In this document: in pieces, positions 36,626-45,911 of the stretch
How positions within the stretch are numbered: position 1 is the first letter of the stretch
Layout of the letters: each line of letters begins with the position of its first letter
Source: Microlunatus speluncae
Lineage (GTDB): Bacteria > Actinomycetota > Actinomycetes > Propionibacteriales > Propionibacteriaceae
Reading direction: 5' to 3'
NCBI RefSeq assembly: GCF_009299835.1
Contig: NZ_VKCZ01000009.1
Span: forward strand, 124,001 to 188,000
Length of the DNA stretch: 64,000 nucleotides
The notes under the pieces: generated by a model
What the model was told of the DNA's origin: nothing
Seen by the model: only the letters and a program-made list of their open reading frames with translations
Databases searched by the model: none
Program-made: the position numbers and the translations under genes

Positions 36626-37257
36626 GCCTGCTCCACCGGCACCGTGGTGTAGAAGGCGAAGGTCGCGTCAGCGGCCGCCTTCGCCTCGGCCGGATCGGTG
36701 CCGTCCTCGATGTCGGCCCGAGCCCAGTCATCGCAGGCGAAGCGGTGGAACTCCAGGCCCTCCGGTGACGTGGTCCAGGCCACGAGGTCGTCCGGCCGGT
36801 CCGCGCCCGACTCCAGGTGCAGCCCGAGACCGAGGAATGCGCCGTCCCAGCCGACGCCGACCGCTCCGGGTCCGTACTGCTTGGCGAACTCCGGATCGAC
36901 GTGCGCCTCGTGGATCAACTCGACCGCGGTCCGGTCCCCCTCCGGGCTGAGCCGGATCTCCAGCCAGGACACCTGGTCGCCGAACTCCCAGGTCGACTTG
37001 ATCAACTCCGGTGGCCGGCAGGTCTCGACCGTGCCGCCGGCGTTGCCCTCGAACTGGTACCGGCCGCCGATCTTCAGCTCACCGCTGACCGGCAGGAACC
37101 AGCGCGGCAGCCGCTCGATGCTGGTCAGGGCGTCCCAGACGTCGGCCTGCTCGGCCGGGTAGCTGCGGCGGGCGATCGCGATCTTGGTCGGCTGCCCGTC
37201 GCGTTCCCCGGTGCGCACCTCCCGGGTCAGCGCCTTGGCCAGTTCCAACGGGTTCAT
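36622..37257 (-). CDS. SRPBCC/AHSA1-family protein, copy 1
   Basis: A 211-residue START-like (AHSA1) protein. YPAEQADVWDALTSIERLPRWFLP and GGRYQFEGNAGGTVETCRP match its neighbour. It is the first gene of the three-gene unit with ArsR last. GAGAGAGG lies a few bases before ATG 37257 (ATG at 37255-37257). The palindrome TAAGTCGTGACTTA sits 16 bases upstream, near a TATATA on the transcribed strand. Confidence 0.85.
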   Translation of the reverse strand: MNPLELAKALTREVRTGERDGQPTKIAIARRSYPAEQADVWDALTSIERLPRWFLPVSGELKIGGRYQFEGNAGGTVETCRPPELIKSTWEFGDQVSWLEIRLSPEGDRTAVELIHEAHVDPEFAKQYGPGAVGVGWDGAFLGLGLHLESGADRPDDLVAWTTSPEGLEFHRFACDDWARADIEDGTDPAEAKAAADATFAFYTTVPVEQA

Positions 37258-37272
37258 CGAGGTACCTCTCTC

Positions 37273-37286
37273 TAAGTCGTGACTTA
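37273..37286. promoter_or_regulatory. ArsR-type operator
   Basis: TAAGTCGTGACTTA has 6-bp arms and a 2-base centre. It lies between the divergent ArsR operon and galE, next to TATATA. It is the probable autoregulatory site of the ArsR protein (inference). Confidence 0.6.
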
Positions 37287-37327
37287 TATAAGGTCAGGGT
37301 AAATCAGAACTGGATAGGGTGCAAGGC

Positions 37328-38359
37328 ATGAAGGTTCTGGTGACAGGCGGGGCGGGATACATCGGTGCGCACGTGGTGCGGCTGCTGCAGCAGCGGGACG
37401 ACACGGTCGTGGTCGTCGACGACCTGAGCACCGGGGTGGCCGAGAACGTCGGCACCGCCGCACTGGTGCACCTCGATCTCTCGCTCGCGGAGTCGGTGGA
37501 GAAGCTGGAGAACGTGCTCGCCGAGTACGCGATCGACGCGGTGATCCACATCGCCGCCAAGAAGCAGGTCGGCGAGTCGGTCGAGCGGCCGGTCTGGTAC
37601 TACCAGCAGAACGTCGGCAGCTTCGGCTACCTGCTGCAGGCCATGCAGGCCGCCGGCGTGAACAAGATGATGTTCTCCTCCTCGGCCGCCACCTACGGCA
37701 AGGCCGACGTGCCGGCCGGCCAGCTGGTCACCGAGGGCATCGCGCCGCAGCCGATCAGCCCGTACGGGGAGACCAAGCTCATCTGCGAATGGATGATGCG
37801 CGCGGCCGGTGCCGCGTGGGGGCTGCGCGGAGTCGGGCTGCGCTACTTCAACGTCGCCGGCACCGGGTGGCCGGAGCTCGGCGACCCGACCGTGCTGAAC
37901 CTGATCCCGCTGGCCCTGCGCTCGCTGACCAGCGGTGAGCAGCCGAAGGTGTTCGGCAACGACTACCCGACCCCGGACGGCACCGGCATCCGCGACTACG
38001 TGCACGTGCTCGACCTGGCCGACGCCCATCTCGCCGCCCTCGACTACCTGGAACGCGACGAGCGGCCGCACGACCTGTTCAACGTCGGCACCGGGCACGG
38101 CTCCTCGGTGCTGGAGGTGCTGGCCGAGATCGGCAACTCCTCCGGCTACGTGATCGATCCGGAGATCACGCCGCGCCGGCCGGGCGATCCGCCCGAGGTC
38201 GTCGCCGACGTGTCCCGGATCCGCGACGCTCTCGGCTGGACCGCGCGACACACGCTGGCCGAAATGACCGACTCCGCCTGGGGGGCCTGGGAGCTGACTC
38301 ACGGTGAGCCGAAGGTGGCCCCGAGCGGGACCGGCCGGGTCACCCCCGTCCGCCGCTGA
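37328..38359 (+). CDS. galE: UDP-glucose 4-epimerase
   Basis: A 343-residue short-chain epimerase that interconverts UDP-glucose and UDP-galactose. It begins MKVLVTGGAGYIGAHV (NAD-binding GxxGxxG), with SSAATYG, the catalytic YGETK (YxxxK) and DYVHVLDLADAH. ATG 37328 follows TAGGGT (37315-37320) by seven bases, consistent with a leaderless start; a GTG at 37319 is the alternative. It faces away from the ArsR operon and is close to def downstream. Confidence 0.92.
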   Translation: MKVLVTGGAGYIGAHVVRLLQQRDDTVVVVDDLSTGVAENVGTAALVHLDLSLAESVEKLENVLAEYAIDAVIHIAAKKQVGESVERPVWYYQQNVGSFGYLLQAMQAAGVNKMMFSSSAATYGKADVPAGQLVTEGIAPQPISPYGETKLICEWMMRAAGAAWGLRGVGLRYFNVAGTGWPELGDPTVLNLIPLALRSLTSGEQPKVFGNDYPTPDGTGIRDYVHVLDLADAHLAALDYLERDERPHDLFNVGTGHGSSVLEVLAEIGNSSGYVIDPEITPRRPGDPPEVVADVSRIRDALGWTARHTLAEMTDSAWGAWELTHGEPKVAPSGTGRVTPVRR

Positions 38360-38382
38360 TCACCACCCCGGAGATCATGATC

Positions 38383-39003
38383 ATGGACGATGCGCTGACC
38401 GCGCAGGTCGCCCGGCTGCTGGCCGGGCCGCGACCGGTGCCGATAATCCAGGCCGGCGAGCCGGTGCTGCGGCGATCCGCCGCCGACTACACCGGCCAAC
38501 TGCCCGCCGGCCTGCTGGCCGAACTGCTGGCGGCGATGCGCGAATCAATGCTGGCCGCCCCCGGCGTCGGCCTGGCCGCGCCGCAGCTCGGCCTGGGGTT
38601 GCGGATCGCGGTGATCGAGGACGACGCCGACCTGCCGGAGGAGGTCACGACCGCGATCGACCGGCGGCCGCTGGCGTACCAGGTGATCATCAACCCGGCC
38701 TACACCGCACTGGACGACGAGCGGGTCGAGCACTACGAGGGCTGTCTCTCGGTCCCCGGCTACCGGGCCGTCGTCGCCCGCGCGAACCGGGTCCGGCTCG
38801 ACTACCTCGATGATCAACTCGCGCCTCGGGTGCAGGAGTTCACCGGCTGGCAGGCCCGGATCGTGCAGCACGAGACCGACCATCTGGGCGGCACCCTCTA
38901 CCTCGACCGCGCCGAGCTCCGCTCCCTGACCACCGCGGACAACCACCTCGCCCACTGGGCCGGCACCGACCTCTCCCCCGCCCGCGCCGCCCTCGGCTTC
39001 TAG
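38383..39003 (+). CDS. def: Peptide deformylase
   Basis: A 206-residue metalloenzyme that removes the N-formyl group from new proteins. All three motifs are present: GVGLAAPQ, EGCLSVPG (Cys ligand) and QHETDHLGG (two His ligands and Glu). GGAG at 38370-38373 is nine bases from ATG 38383; an ATG at 38377 is too close. Many actinobacteria have two def copies. This one has a 35-residue N-terminal extension before the first motif. Confidence 0.95.
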   Translation: MDDALTAQVARLLAGPRPVPIIQAGEPVLRRSAADYTGQLPAGLLAELLAAMRESMLAAPGVGLAAPQLGLGLRIAVIEDDADLPEEVTTAIDRRPLAYQVIINPAYTALDDERVEHYEGCLSVPGYRAVVARANRVRLDYLDDQLAPRVQEFTGWQARIVQHETDHLGGTLYLDRAELRSLTTADNHLAHWAGTDLSPARAALGF

Positions 39004-39048
39004 TGCCCCCCCCCCCCCCCGCCAGGGATCCGTTGCGAGGGGCACTAG
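39000..39048. terminator. Convergent terminator with poly-C tract
   Basis: CTAGTGCCCC and GGGGCACTAG pair (39000-39009 with 39039-39048), ending next to the MarR-gene stop. A run of 15 C residues (39006-39020) starts in the left arm and continues into the loop. It separates def and the MarR gene. Confidence 0.75.
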
Positions 39049-39573
39049 TCATTTGGGGTCGACTGGCGGGTCAGCATCCCGGTCCAGGCGGGCGAGCATT
39101 CGCTTGAGCATCCGGTTCAGGGTGACGAGTTCCTTGCGGTTGAGGGCGTCGGCCATGTCGTCCTCGCGACGCCCGCGGAGGTCCATCGCTTCCCGCCAGA
39201 TCGCCGCGCCGGCCCGGGTGACCTCGACGTCCAGCCGCCGCCGGTCGGCCTCGCTGGGGACACGCTGCACGTAGCCGGCCCGCTCCAGCTTGGCCAGCCG
39301 CCCCGTCATCCCGGCCGGCGAGATGCCGAGATCCTCGGCCAGGCGGGTCGGCGAGGCCCGGCCGGGCGTGTCCCGGATCATCAGCGTGTGCAGCGTGGCG
39401 TATTCGGCGAGCTCGAGCCCGACCCGGGCGGCGGCCTCCTCCTTGTACGCCGTCAACCGCTCGGCGATCCAGTGCAGCCGCACCGCCGCCGCCTCGACCT
39501 CGTCGTCGAACGGCACGTCGATCCAATGGTTGCGCCAGCGCTGCACGTGCCGATCGGCGCGGTCGTCGGACAT
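39049..39573 (-). CDS. MarR-family transcriptional regulator
   Basis: A 174-residue winged-helix protein. The recognition helix lies in RLAEDLGISPAGMTGRLAKLERAGYVQRVPSEADRRRLDVEVT, the family hallmark. ATG 39573 sits six bases after TAGGCT (39580-39585 on the minus strand), so it may be leaderless; GTG 39579 is the alternative. It divergently flanks an MFS exporter. The operator at 39604-39623 lies over its -35 region and inside the MFS promoter, so it probably represses both. Confidence 0.88.
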   Translation of the reverse strand: MSDDRADRHVQRWRNHWIDVPFDDEVEAAAVRLHWIAERLTAYKEEAAARVGLELAEYATLHTLMIRDTPGRASPTRLAEDLGISPAGMTGRLAKLERAGYVQRVPSEADRRRLDVEVTRAGAAIWREAMDLRGRREDDMADALNRKELVTLNRMLKRMLARLDRDADPPVDPK

Positions 39574-39596
39574 GATCACAGCCTACTGATCTTTCG

Positions 39597-39626
39597 TTGA
39601 CAGATATTTCGCTAGCGAAGTATCTT
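39597..39626 (+). promoter_or_regulatory. MFS promoter with MarR operator in the spacer
   Basis: TTGACA (39597-39602), a 17- to 18-base spacer and TATCTT (39621-39626) lie just before ATG 39630. The operator ATATTTCGCTAGCGAAGTAT (39604-39623) is palindromic at 18 of 20 positions and fills the spacer. Confidence 0.8.
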
Positions 39627-39629
39627 GCG

Positions 39630-40880
39630 ATGGTGACCACCCGACTGCTGGATTCCCTGCGGTCCAGGCCGTTCCGGTGGCTCCTCGGCGGGACTGTGTT
39701 GCAGTACTTCGGCCAAGGCATCGCACCGGTCGCCCTGGCCTTCGCCGTGCTCGACCTCGGCGGCTCGGCCACCGACCTCGGCGCGGTGGTCGGGCTCTAT
39801 GCGGGGGCCGACGTGATCACCTCCCTGTTCGGCGGGCTGCTCGGCGACCGGATCCGGCGCAATCGGCTGGTCGCGAGCGCGATCGGGGCCAGCGGGCTGA
39901 TCCAGGCGGTGGCCGCGGCGACCTTGATCACCGGCCAGGCGTCGATCGTGCTGCTCGGCGCGCTGGGCGTGATCAATGGTTGCGCCGCCGCCCTGTCCGG
40001 GCCCAGCTCCCGGGCGATGATCGGCCAGACGGTCGACGCCGCCCAACTATCCGGTGCGATCGCCACCCGGCGGCTCGGTCAGAACGCCGGAATGATCTTC
40101 GGCACCGGGCTGGCCGGGATGCTGGTGGTCTGGTTCGGCTCCGGCTGGGCGATCGCCATCGATGCTCTCGTGTTGATCATCGCGGCCGGCTGCTTCCTCC
40201 GGATCCGGACACCGGTGATCACCCGCAGTGAGCGGGAAACCCTGCTGCACGGGATGAAGGACGGGGCCGCCGAGGTGTTCCGGCATGCCTGGCTGTGGCT
40301 GCTGATCGCGCAGGCGTTGATCTATCACCTGTTCTTCGGCGGTGCCCAGGCGGTGCTCGGGCCGATCGTCGTCGGCGACACCCTGGGCCGGGAGGCCTGG
40401 GGCTGGAGCCTGGCCGCGATGATGATCGGCTTCGTGGTCGGCGGCCTGGTCACGCTGATCTGGCGGCCGGCCCGGCCGCTGCTGATCGGGGTTGTGTTGC
40501 TCGGCCTGACCGCGGCGTTCCCGTTGGCGATGGCGTTGGTCGCCGGGACGCCCGCCGGCCTGACGATCTTGCTGCTGGGCGCGTTCGCCCACGGCTTCGG
40601 CCTGGAGATCTTCAGCGTCGGCTGGGACCTGTCGATCCAGCAGAACGTCGCCGAGGACAAGCTGGCCCGGGTGTACGCGTTCGACCAGGTCGGGTCGTAC
40701 GTCGCCCGGCCGGTCGGGCTGGCGCTGACCGGACTGGTCGCGACCCAGACCGGCTACCGGAACTGGCTGGTGGTCGTCGGCCTGGTCATCCTCGTCAGTT
40801 GTCTCGCCGCCCTGCTGGTGCCCTCGGTCCGCCGGCTCCGGCGGCTGGCGGAGCCGCAGGTCGAGGAGGCCGGGCTGTAA
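39630..40880 (+). CDS. MFS exporter
   Basis: A 416-residue 12-helix transporter of the major facilitator superfamily, with the early LLGGTVLQYFGQGIAPVALAF and the loop GLLGDRIRRNRL. It resembles drug-efflux members rather than sugar importers. ATG 39630 is directly downstream of the promoter at 39597-39626, so the transcript is probably leaderless. The MarR neighbour suggests induction by a small toxic or phenolic compound (inference). The substrate is unknown. Confidence 0.85.
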   Translation: MVTTRLLDSLRSRPFRWLLGGTVLQYFGQGIAPVALAFAVLDLGGSATDLGAVVGLYAGADVITSLFGGLLGDRIRRNRLVASAIGASGLIQAVAAATLITGQASIVLLGALGVINGCAAALSGPSSRAMIGQTVDAAQLSGAIATRRLGQNAGMIFGTGLAGMLVVWFGSGWAIAIDALVLIIAAGCFLRIRTPVITRSERETLLHGMKDGAAEVFRHAWLWLLIAQALIYHLFFGGAQAVLGPIVVGDTLGREAWGWSLAAMMIGFVVGGLVTLIWRPARPLLIGVVLLGLTAAFPLAMALVAGTPAGLTILLLGAFAHGFGLEIFSVGWDLSIQQNVAEDKLARVYAFDQVGSYVARPVGLALTGLVATQTGYRNWLVVVGLVILVSCLAALLVPSVRRLRRLAEPQVEEAGL

Positions 40881-40887
40881 CCGGTTC

Positions 40888-40923
40888 GTCACGTTGCGGT
40901 CGAATCTGTCACGACCGCGTAAC
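40888..40923 (+). promoter_or_regulatory. Putative GlnR-type site upstream of amtB
   Basis: Two GTCAC half-sites (40888-40892 and 40908-40912), the second followed after six bases by GTAAC (40919-40923). The GTnAC-N6-GTAAC pattern resembles GlnR boxes upstream of actinobacterial amtB. The spacing of the first half-site is two bases short. Confidence 0.4.
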
Positions 40924-41003
40924 AGCGACGCGTGCCGGCCGCAATATCGGCTGAGCAGGCTTCGGAGGAAGGACTTTCCAGCCTTTCACCGAAGGAAATC
41001 TCC

Positions 41004-42745
<1,742 letters not shown>

Positions 42746-42837
42746 AGCGTGACCTGACCTCCGAGCGCCTCGGCGTCGCGATCCGGTCCTCCTGGGAAAC
42801 CACGGCGGGGCCGGATCGTCGGCGTTCCATCACCCGG

Positions 42838-45087
42838 TTGGTCGAGCGGGCCCTGGTCGAGCTGTACGGGACGGCCACGACCGGTGTCGGCGACGGCGTG
42901 GCGCTGGCCGCCGTCGGCAGCCTGGCCCGGCACGAGCTCGGGCCCCGCTCCGACATCGATCTGGTGCTGCTGCACGACGGCACCGATCAGGCCATGATCG
43001 ACGCGCTCGCCGAACGGCTCTGGTATCCGCTCTGGGACTCCGGCCTCCGGCTTGATCATTCGGTCCGGACCCCGGCCGAATGTGCCGACGTGGCGCACCG
43101 GGAACTGTCCGCCGCGGTCGGCCTGCTCGACCTGCGGCTGATCGCCGGCTCCGCCACGCTGGTGGAGCAGGCCCGGTCCGGGTTGCTGGCGGCCTGGCGG
43201 TCGAACGCCCGGCGCCGGCTGCCGGAGGTGCTGGAGTCGCTGGCCGAGCGGCACCGGCGCAGCGGCGACGCGGCCTCGCTGCTCGAGCCCGATCTGAAGG
43301 AATGCCGGGGCGGGCTGCGGGACATGATCATGATCAGGGCGCTGGCGGCGACCTGGCTCACCGACCAGCCCCATTCCGGGGTGCGCGAGCCGTACCAGCG
43401 GCTGCTGGACGTCCGGGACGCGCTCCAGGTCAGCTCCGGCCGGGCACTGGACCGGTTGGTCGCCGGCGAGGTGCCCGACGTCGCCGAGCGACTGGGCTAC
43501 GACGACGAGGACGAGCTGCGGCGCGAGGTCAGCCTGGCCGCGCGGCGGATCGGGCACGCCGTCGACCTGACCGTGCGGACCGCCCGCGGGGTGCTGCCGG
43601 CCCGGCGCCGATTCCCGTTCGCCCGCCGGGAACGCCGGCCGCAGTTCGACACCGCTCCGCACGGCCTGATCATCCATCTCGGCGAGGTCGGTCTGGCCCG
43701 GGCGACCTCCCCCGCCGAGCCGCTGCTCGGCCTCCGGGCCGGTGCCCTGGCCGCGTCCCGCGGACTGGTGCTGTCACCGGTCACCGCCGAGAACCTCGGT
43801 GATCATGCCCCGCCGCTGCCCGAACCCTGGCCGGTCGAGGCCCGGGAGGCGCTGCTGGAGCTGTTGGCCGCCGGCGAACCGTTGATCGCGGTCTGGGAGG
43901 CGCTCGATCTCGCCGGCTGCATCCAACGCTGGATCCCTTGCTGGGATGGGATCCGGGCACGCCCGCAGCACAACCCGGTGCACCGGCACACGGTCGACCG
44001 GCACTCGGTGCAGGCGGTGGCCGAAGCCTCCCGCCACCTCACCTCGGTGGAACGGCCCGATCTGCTGCTGCTCGGCTGCCTGTTCCACGACATCGGCAAG
44101 CTGCCCGGTGCGGAGCATGATCATCCACGGGTCGGAGCTCCGATCGCCCGGGCCGCCGTGACCGCGATGGGCTTCCCCGAGGCGGACGCGGAGCTGGTGG
44201 AACTCTTGGTCCGGGAGCACCTGACCCTGGCCGAGTTGGCCACCCGCCGCGACCACACCGACCCGGCGACCATGGACGCCCTGGTCAAGGCCGTGGACGG
44301 CCGGCTCGAAGTGCTACGCATGTTGCGGGCATTGACCGAAGCGGACGCCCGGGCGGCCGGACCGGCCGCCTGGTCGCCGTGGCGAGCGAAGTTGATCAAC
44401 GCCCTGACCCAGCGGGCCGAGGAGCGGCTGGCCGGCGAGCCGGAGCCCGGCCGGACCGACGGACTGGTCGACCTCGGCCTGGCCCGCTCGGTCGCCCTGG
44501 ACGGCAGGGCCCGGATCGTCGTCGACAGCACCCCGGCCGGGCTGCAGTTGATCATCGCCAGCCCAGATCGGCTGGGCCTGTTCGGCGACACCGCCGGGCT
44601 GCTGGCGGCGCACGGCATCGCGGTCCGGTCGGCGATGCTGAGCACGATCGACGAGATCGCCGTGAACACCTGGCGGGTCGACCTGACCACGGCCGCCGAC
44701 CTGCCCGCCCCCGCCTACCTGATCAAGCAGTTGGAACGGCTGGGCCGCGGCGAGCCCGGCGTGCTGGACGCCGTCCGGCGGCGGGAGGACCGGACCCAAC
44801 CATCCTCCGCCGAGCCCTGGGTGGCCGCGATCCCCGACGCCAGCGATTCCGCCGCCGTGATCGAGATCCGGGCCAACGACCGGCGCGGCCTCCTCTTCGC
44901 CTACGGCCGCGCCCTCACCGCCGCCGGCTTCTCCATCCGCTCCGCCCACATCGCGACCCTGGCCGGGCAGGCGATCGACAGCTTCTATCTGACCGAGTCG
45001 GACGGCACCGTCCCCTCCGTCGATCGGGTCGCCGCGGCCACCGACGCCCTCGCCGACGCCGCCCGCGGGGCCGGCCGGCCGGACTAA
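42838..45087 (+). CDS. glnD: PII (nucleotidyl) transferase/removing enzyme
   Basis: A 749-residue bifunctional enzyme that modifies and demodifies GlnK. Order: nucleotidyltransferase domain (GSLARHELGPRSDIDLVLL), a helical linker, an HD domain (LFHDIGKLPGAEHDHPRVGA), and two C-terminal ACT domains. In actinobacteria the enzyme adenylylates GlnK. The TTG at 42838 is the first accepted start, but the frame is open back to the glnK stop, where a CTG overlaps the TGA (42742). A CTG start coupled to glnK is possible and would restore about 32 residues. Confidence 0.9.
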   Translation: MVERALVELYGTATTGVGDGVALAAVGSLARHELGPRSDIDLVLLHDGTDQAMIDALAERLWYPLWDSGLRLDHSVRTPAECADVAHRELSAAVGLLDLRLIAGSATLVEQARSGLLAAWRSNARRRLPEVLESLAERHRRSGDAASLLEPDLKECRGGLRDMIMIRALAATWLTDQPHSGVREPYQRLLDVRDALQVSSGRALDRLVAGEVPDVAERLGYDDEDELRREVSLAARRIGHAVDLTVRTARGVLPARRRFPFARRERRPQFDTAPHGLIIHLGEVGLARATSPAEPLLGLRAGALAASRGLVLSPVTAENLGDHAPPLPEPWPVEAREALLELLAAGEPLIAVWEALDLAGCIQRWIPCWDGIRARPQHNPVHRHTVDRHSVQAVAEASRHLTSVERPDLLLLGCLFHDIGKLPGAEHDHPRVGAPIARAAVTAMGFPEADAELVELLVREHLTLAELATRRDHTDPATMDALVKAVDGRLEVLRMLRALTEADARAAGPAAWSPWRAKLINALTQRAEERLAGEPEPGRTDGLVDLGLARSVALDGRARIVVDSTPAGLQLIIASPDRLGLFGDTAGLLAAHGIAVRSAMLSTIDEIAVNTWRVDLTTAADLPAPAYLIKQLERLGRGEPGVLDAVRRREDRTQPSSAEPWVAAIPDASDSAAVIEIRANDRRGLLFAYGRALTAAGFSIRSAHIATLAGQAIDSFYLTESDGTVPSVDRVAAATDALADAARGAGRPD

Positions 45088-45118
45088 CCCCCGGAGGCCT
45101 CGTCGCTTCCGGTGTTAA

Positions 45119-45158
45119 CTGGTCAACTTGGCCGCGACTACGCGGCCAAGTTGACCGG
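45119..45158. terminator. Strong terminator hairpin after glnD
   Basis: A 16-bp perfect stem (45121-45136 with 45141-45156; left arm GGTCAACTTGGCCGCG) closes an ACTA loop. It extends two more pairs with one wobble. It lies 33 bases after the glnD stop. Confidence 0.8.
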
Positions 45159-45763
45159 CATCTTCGCGGGGAGTCCCGTCGTACGCGAGTGACCGGTGAT
45201 CAGGCCGGGTGTCGCGCGTCATGTCCGTGGGCGGAGACCCTCTGGGCAGCAAAGGAGCGCAGGATTCGGAGGCGGTCACGTCTGGTCGGCCCGGTCCCAG
45301 TCTGGCGTCGCCGAGAGTGACGCTATCGACCTCGGTTCGTCGAACGCGCGTCGTTGAGTCAACTCTCGGCGCGAGGCGTCGCCGGCCGACCCGAGGGGTG
45401 TCCGTTTTGTGAGTCCGGAGCGTTCCCGCGGGAACGATCGGGGTGTCGGACTCTCCGAGTGGACGACTTGGCCACCTGCCCGAGGGCCGGAGGGTGGCCA
45501 AAGAGTCCAGTCGCTGAGTCCCTGCCCCCGGCGGAGCTCAGCGTGACGCGCCCGTGCGAACTTGGGAACGCAACGGGGCGGGCCGAGGGCGACCAGGCAT
45601 TCAGATCCCCCTCATTGCTGCCAAGAATCCCGGCCGGCTCCAGAACGTAACGCGCGCGGCCGTCATGATCACCACCTGAGCCGCGTGCCCCACCGAGCAG
45701 GCCCAAGTTCGCAGAAGAACGACCCGGGCAGAAATCGCGATGCGCGGACGCCGTCGACGTTGG
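45159..45763. other. Gene-free stretch with several hairpins
   Basis: No convincing gene in about 600 bases. Visible inverted repeats include GCCGAGAGT with ACTCTCGGC (45311-45370), GTTCCCGCGGGAAC (45422-45435), and TTGGCCACC with GGTGGCCAA (45469-45501), the latter nested near GGACTCT and AGAGTCC. It may be a remnant or a site for an unrecognised RNA. The strand and function are unknown. Confidence 0.4.
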
Positions 45764-45775
45764 TACGTTCTGCCC

Positions 45776-45793
45776 ATGCGCAGCCCTTACTGA
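45776..45793 (+). CDS. Possible leader peptide MRSPY before MFS gene
   Basis: ATG CGC AGC CCT TAC TGA, six bases after the -10-like TACGTT (45764-45769). It is followed by CCAGGGACCCTGG (a palindrome), a GCGGC/GCCGC stem and a GACCC-TTCGC-GGGTC hairpin before the MFS start. The arrangement resembles translation-controlled antibiotic-efflux leaders. Support is only positional. Confidence 0.3.
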   Translation: MRSPY

Positions 45794-45911
45794 GCGGCTT
45801 GCCCAGGGACCCTGGTCCGTGGCGGCAGGCGAGACGACCGGCCAGCGGCGAATGCCGCCGGGCCTCTCTCAGCGACCCTTCGCGGGTCTTCGTCACGCTC
45901 AGGAGTTCTCG

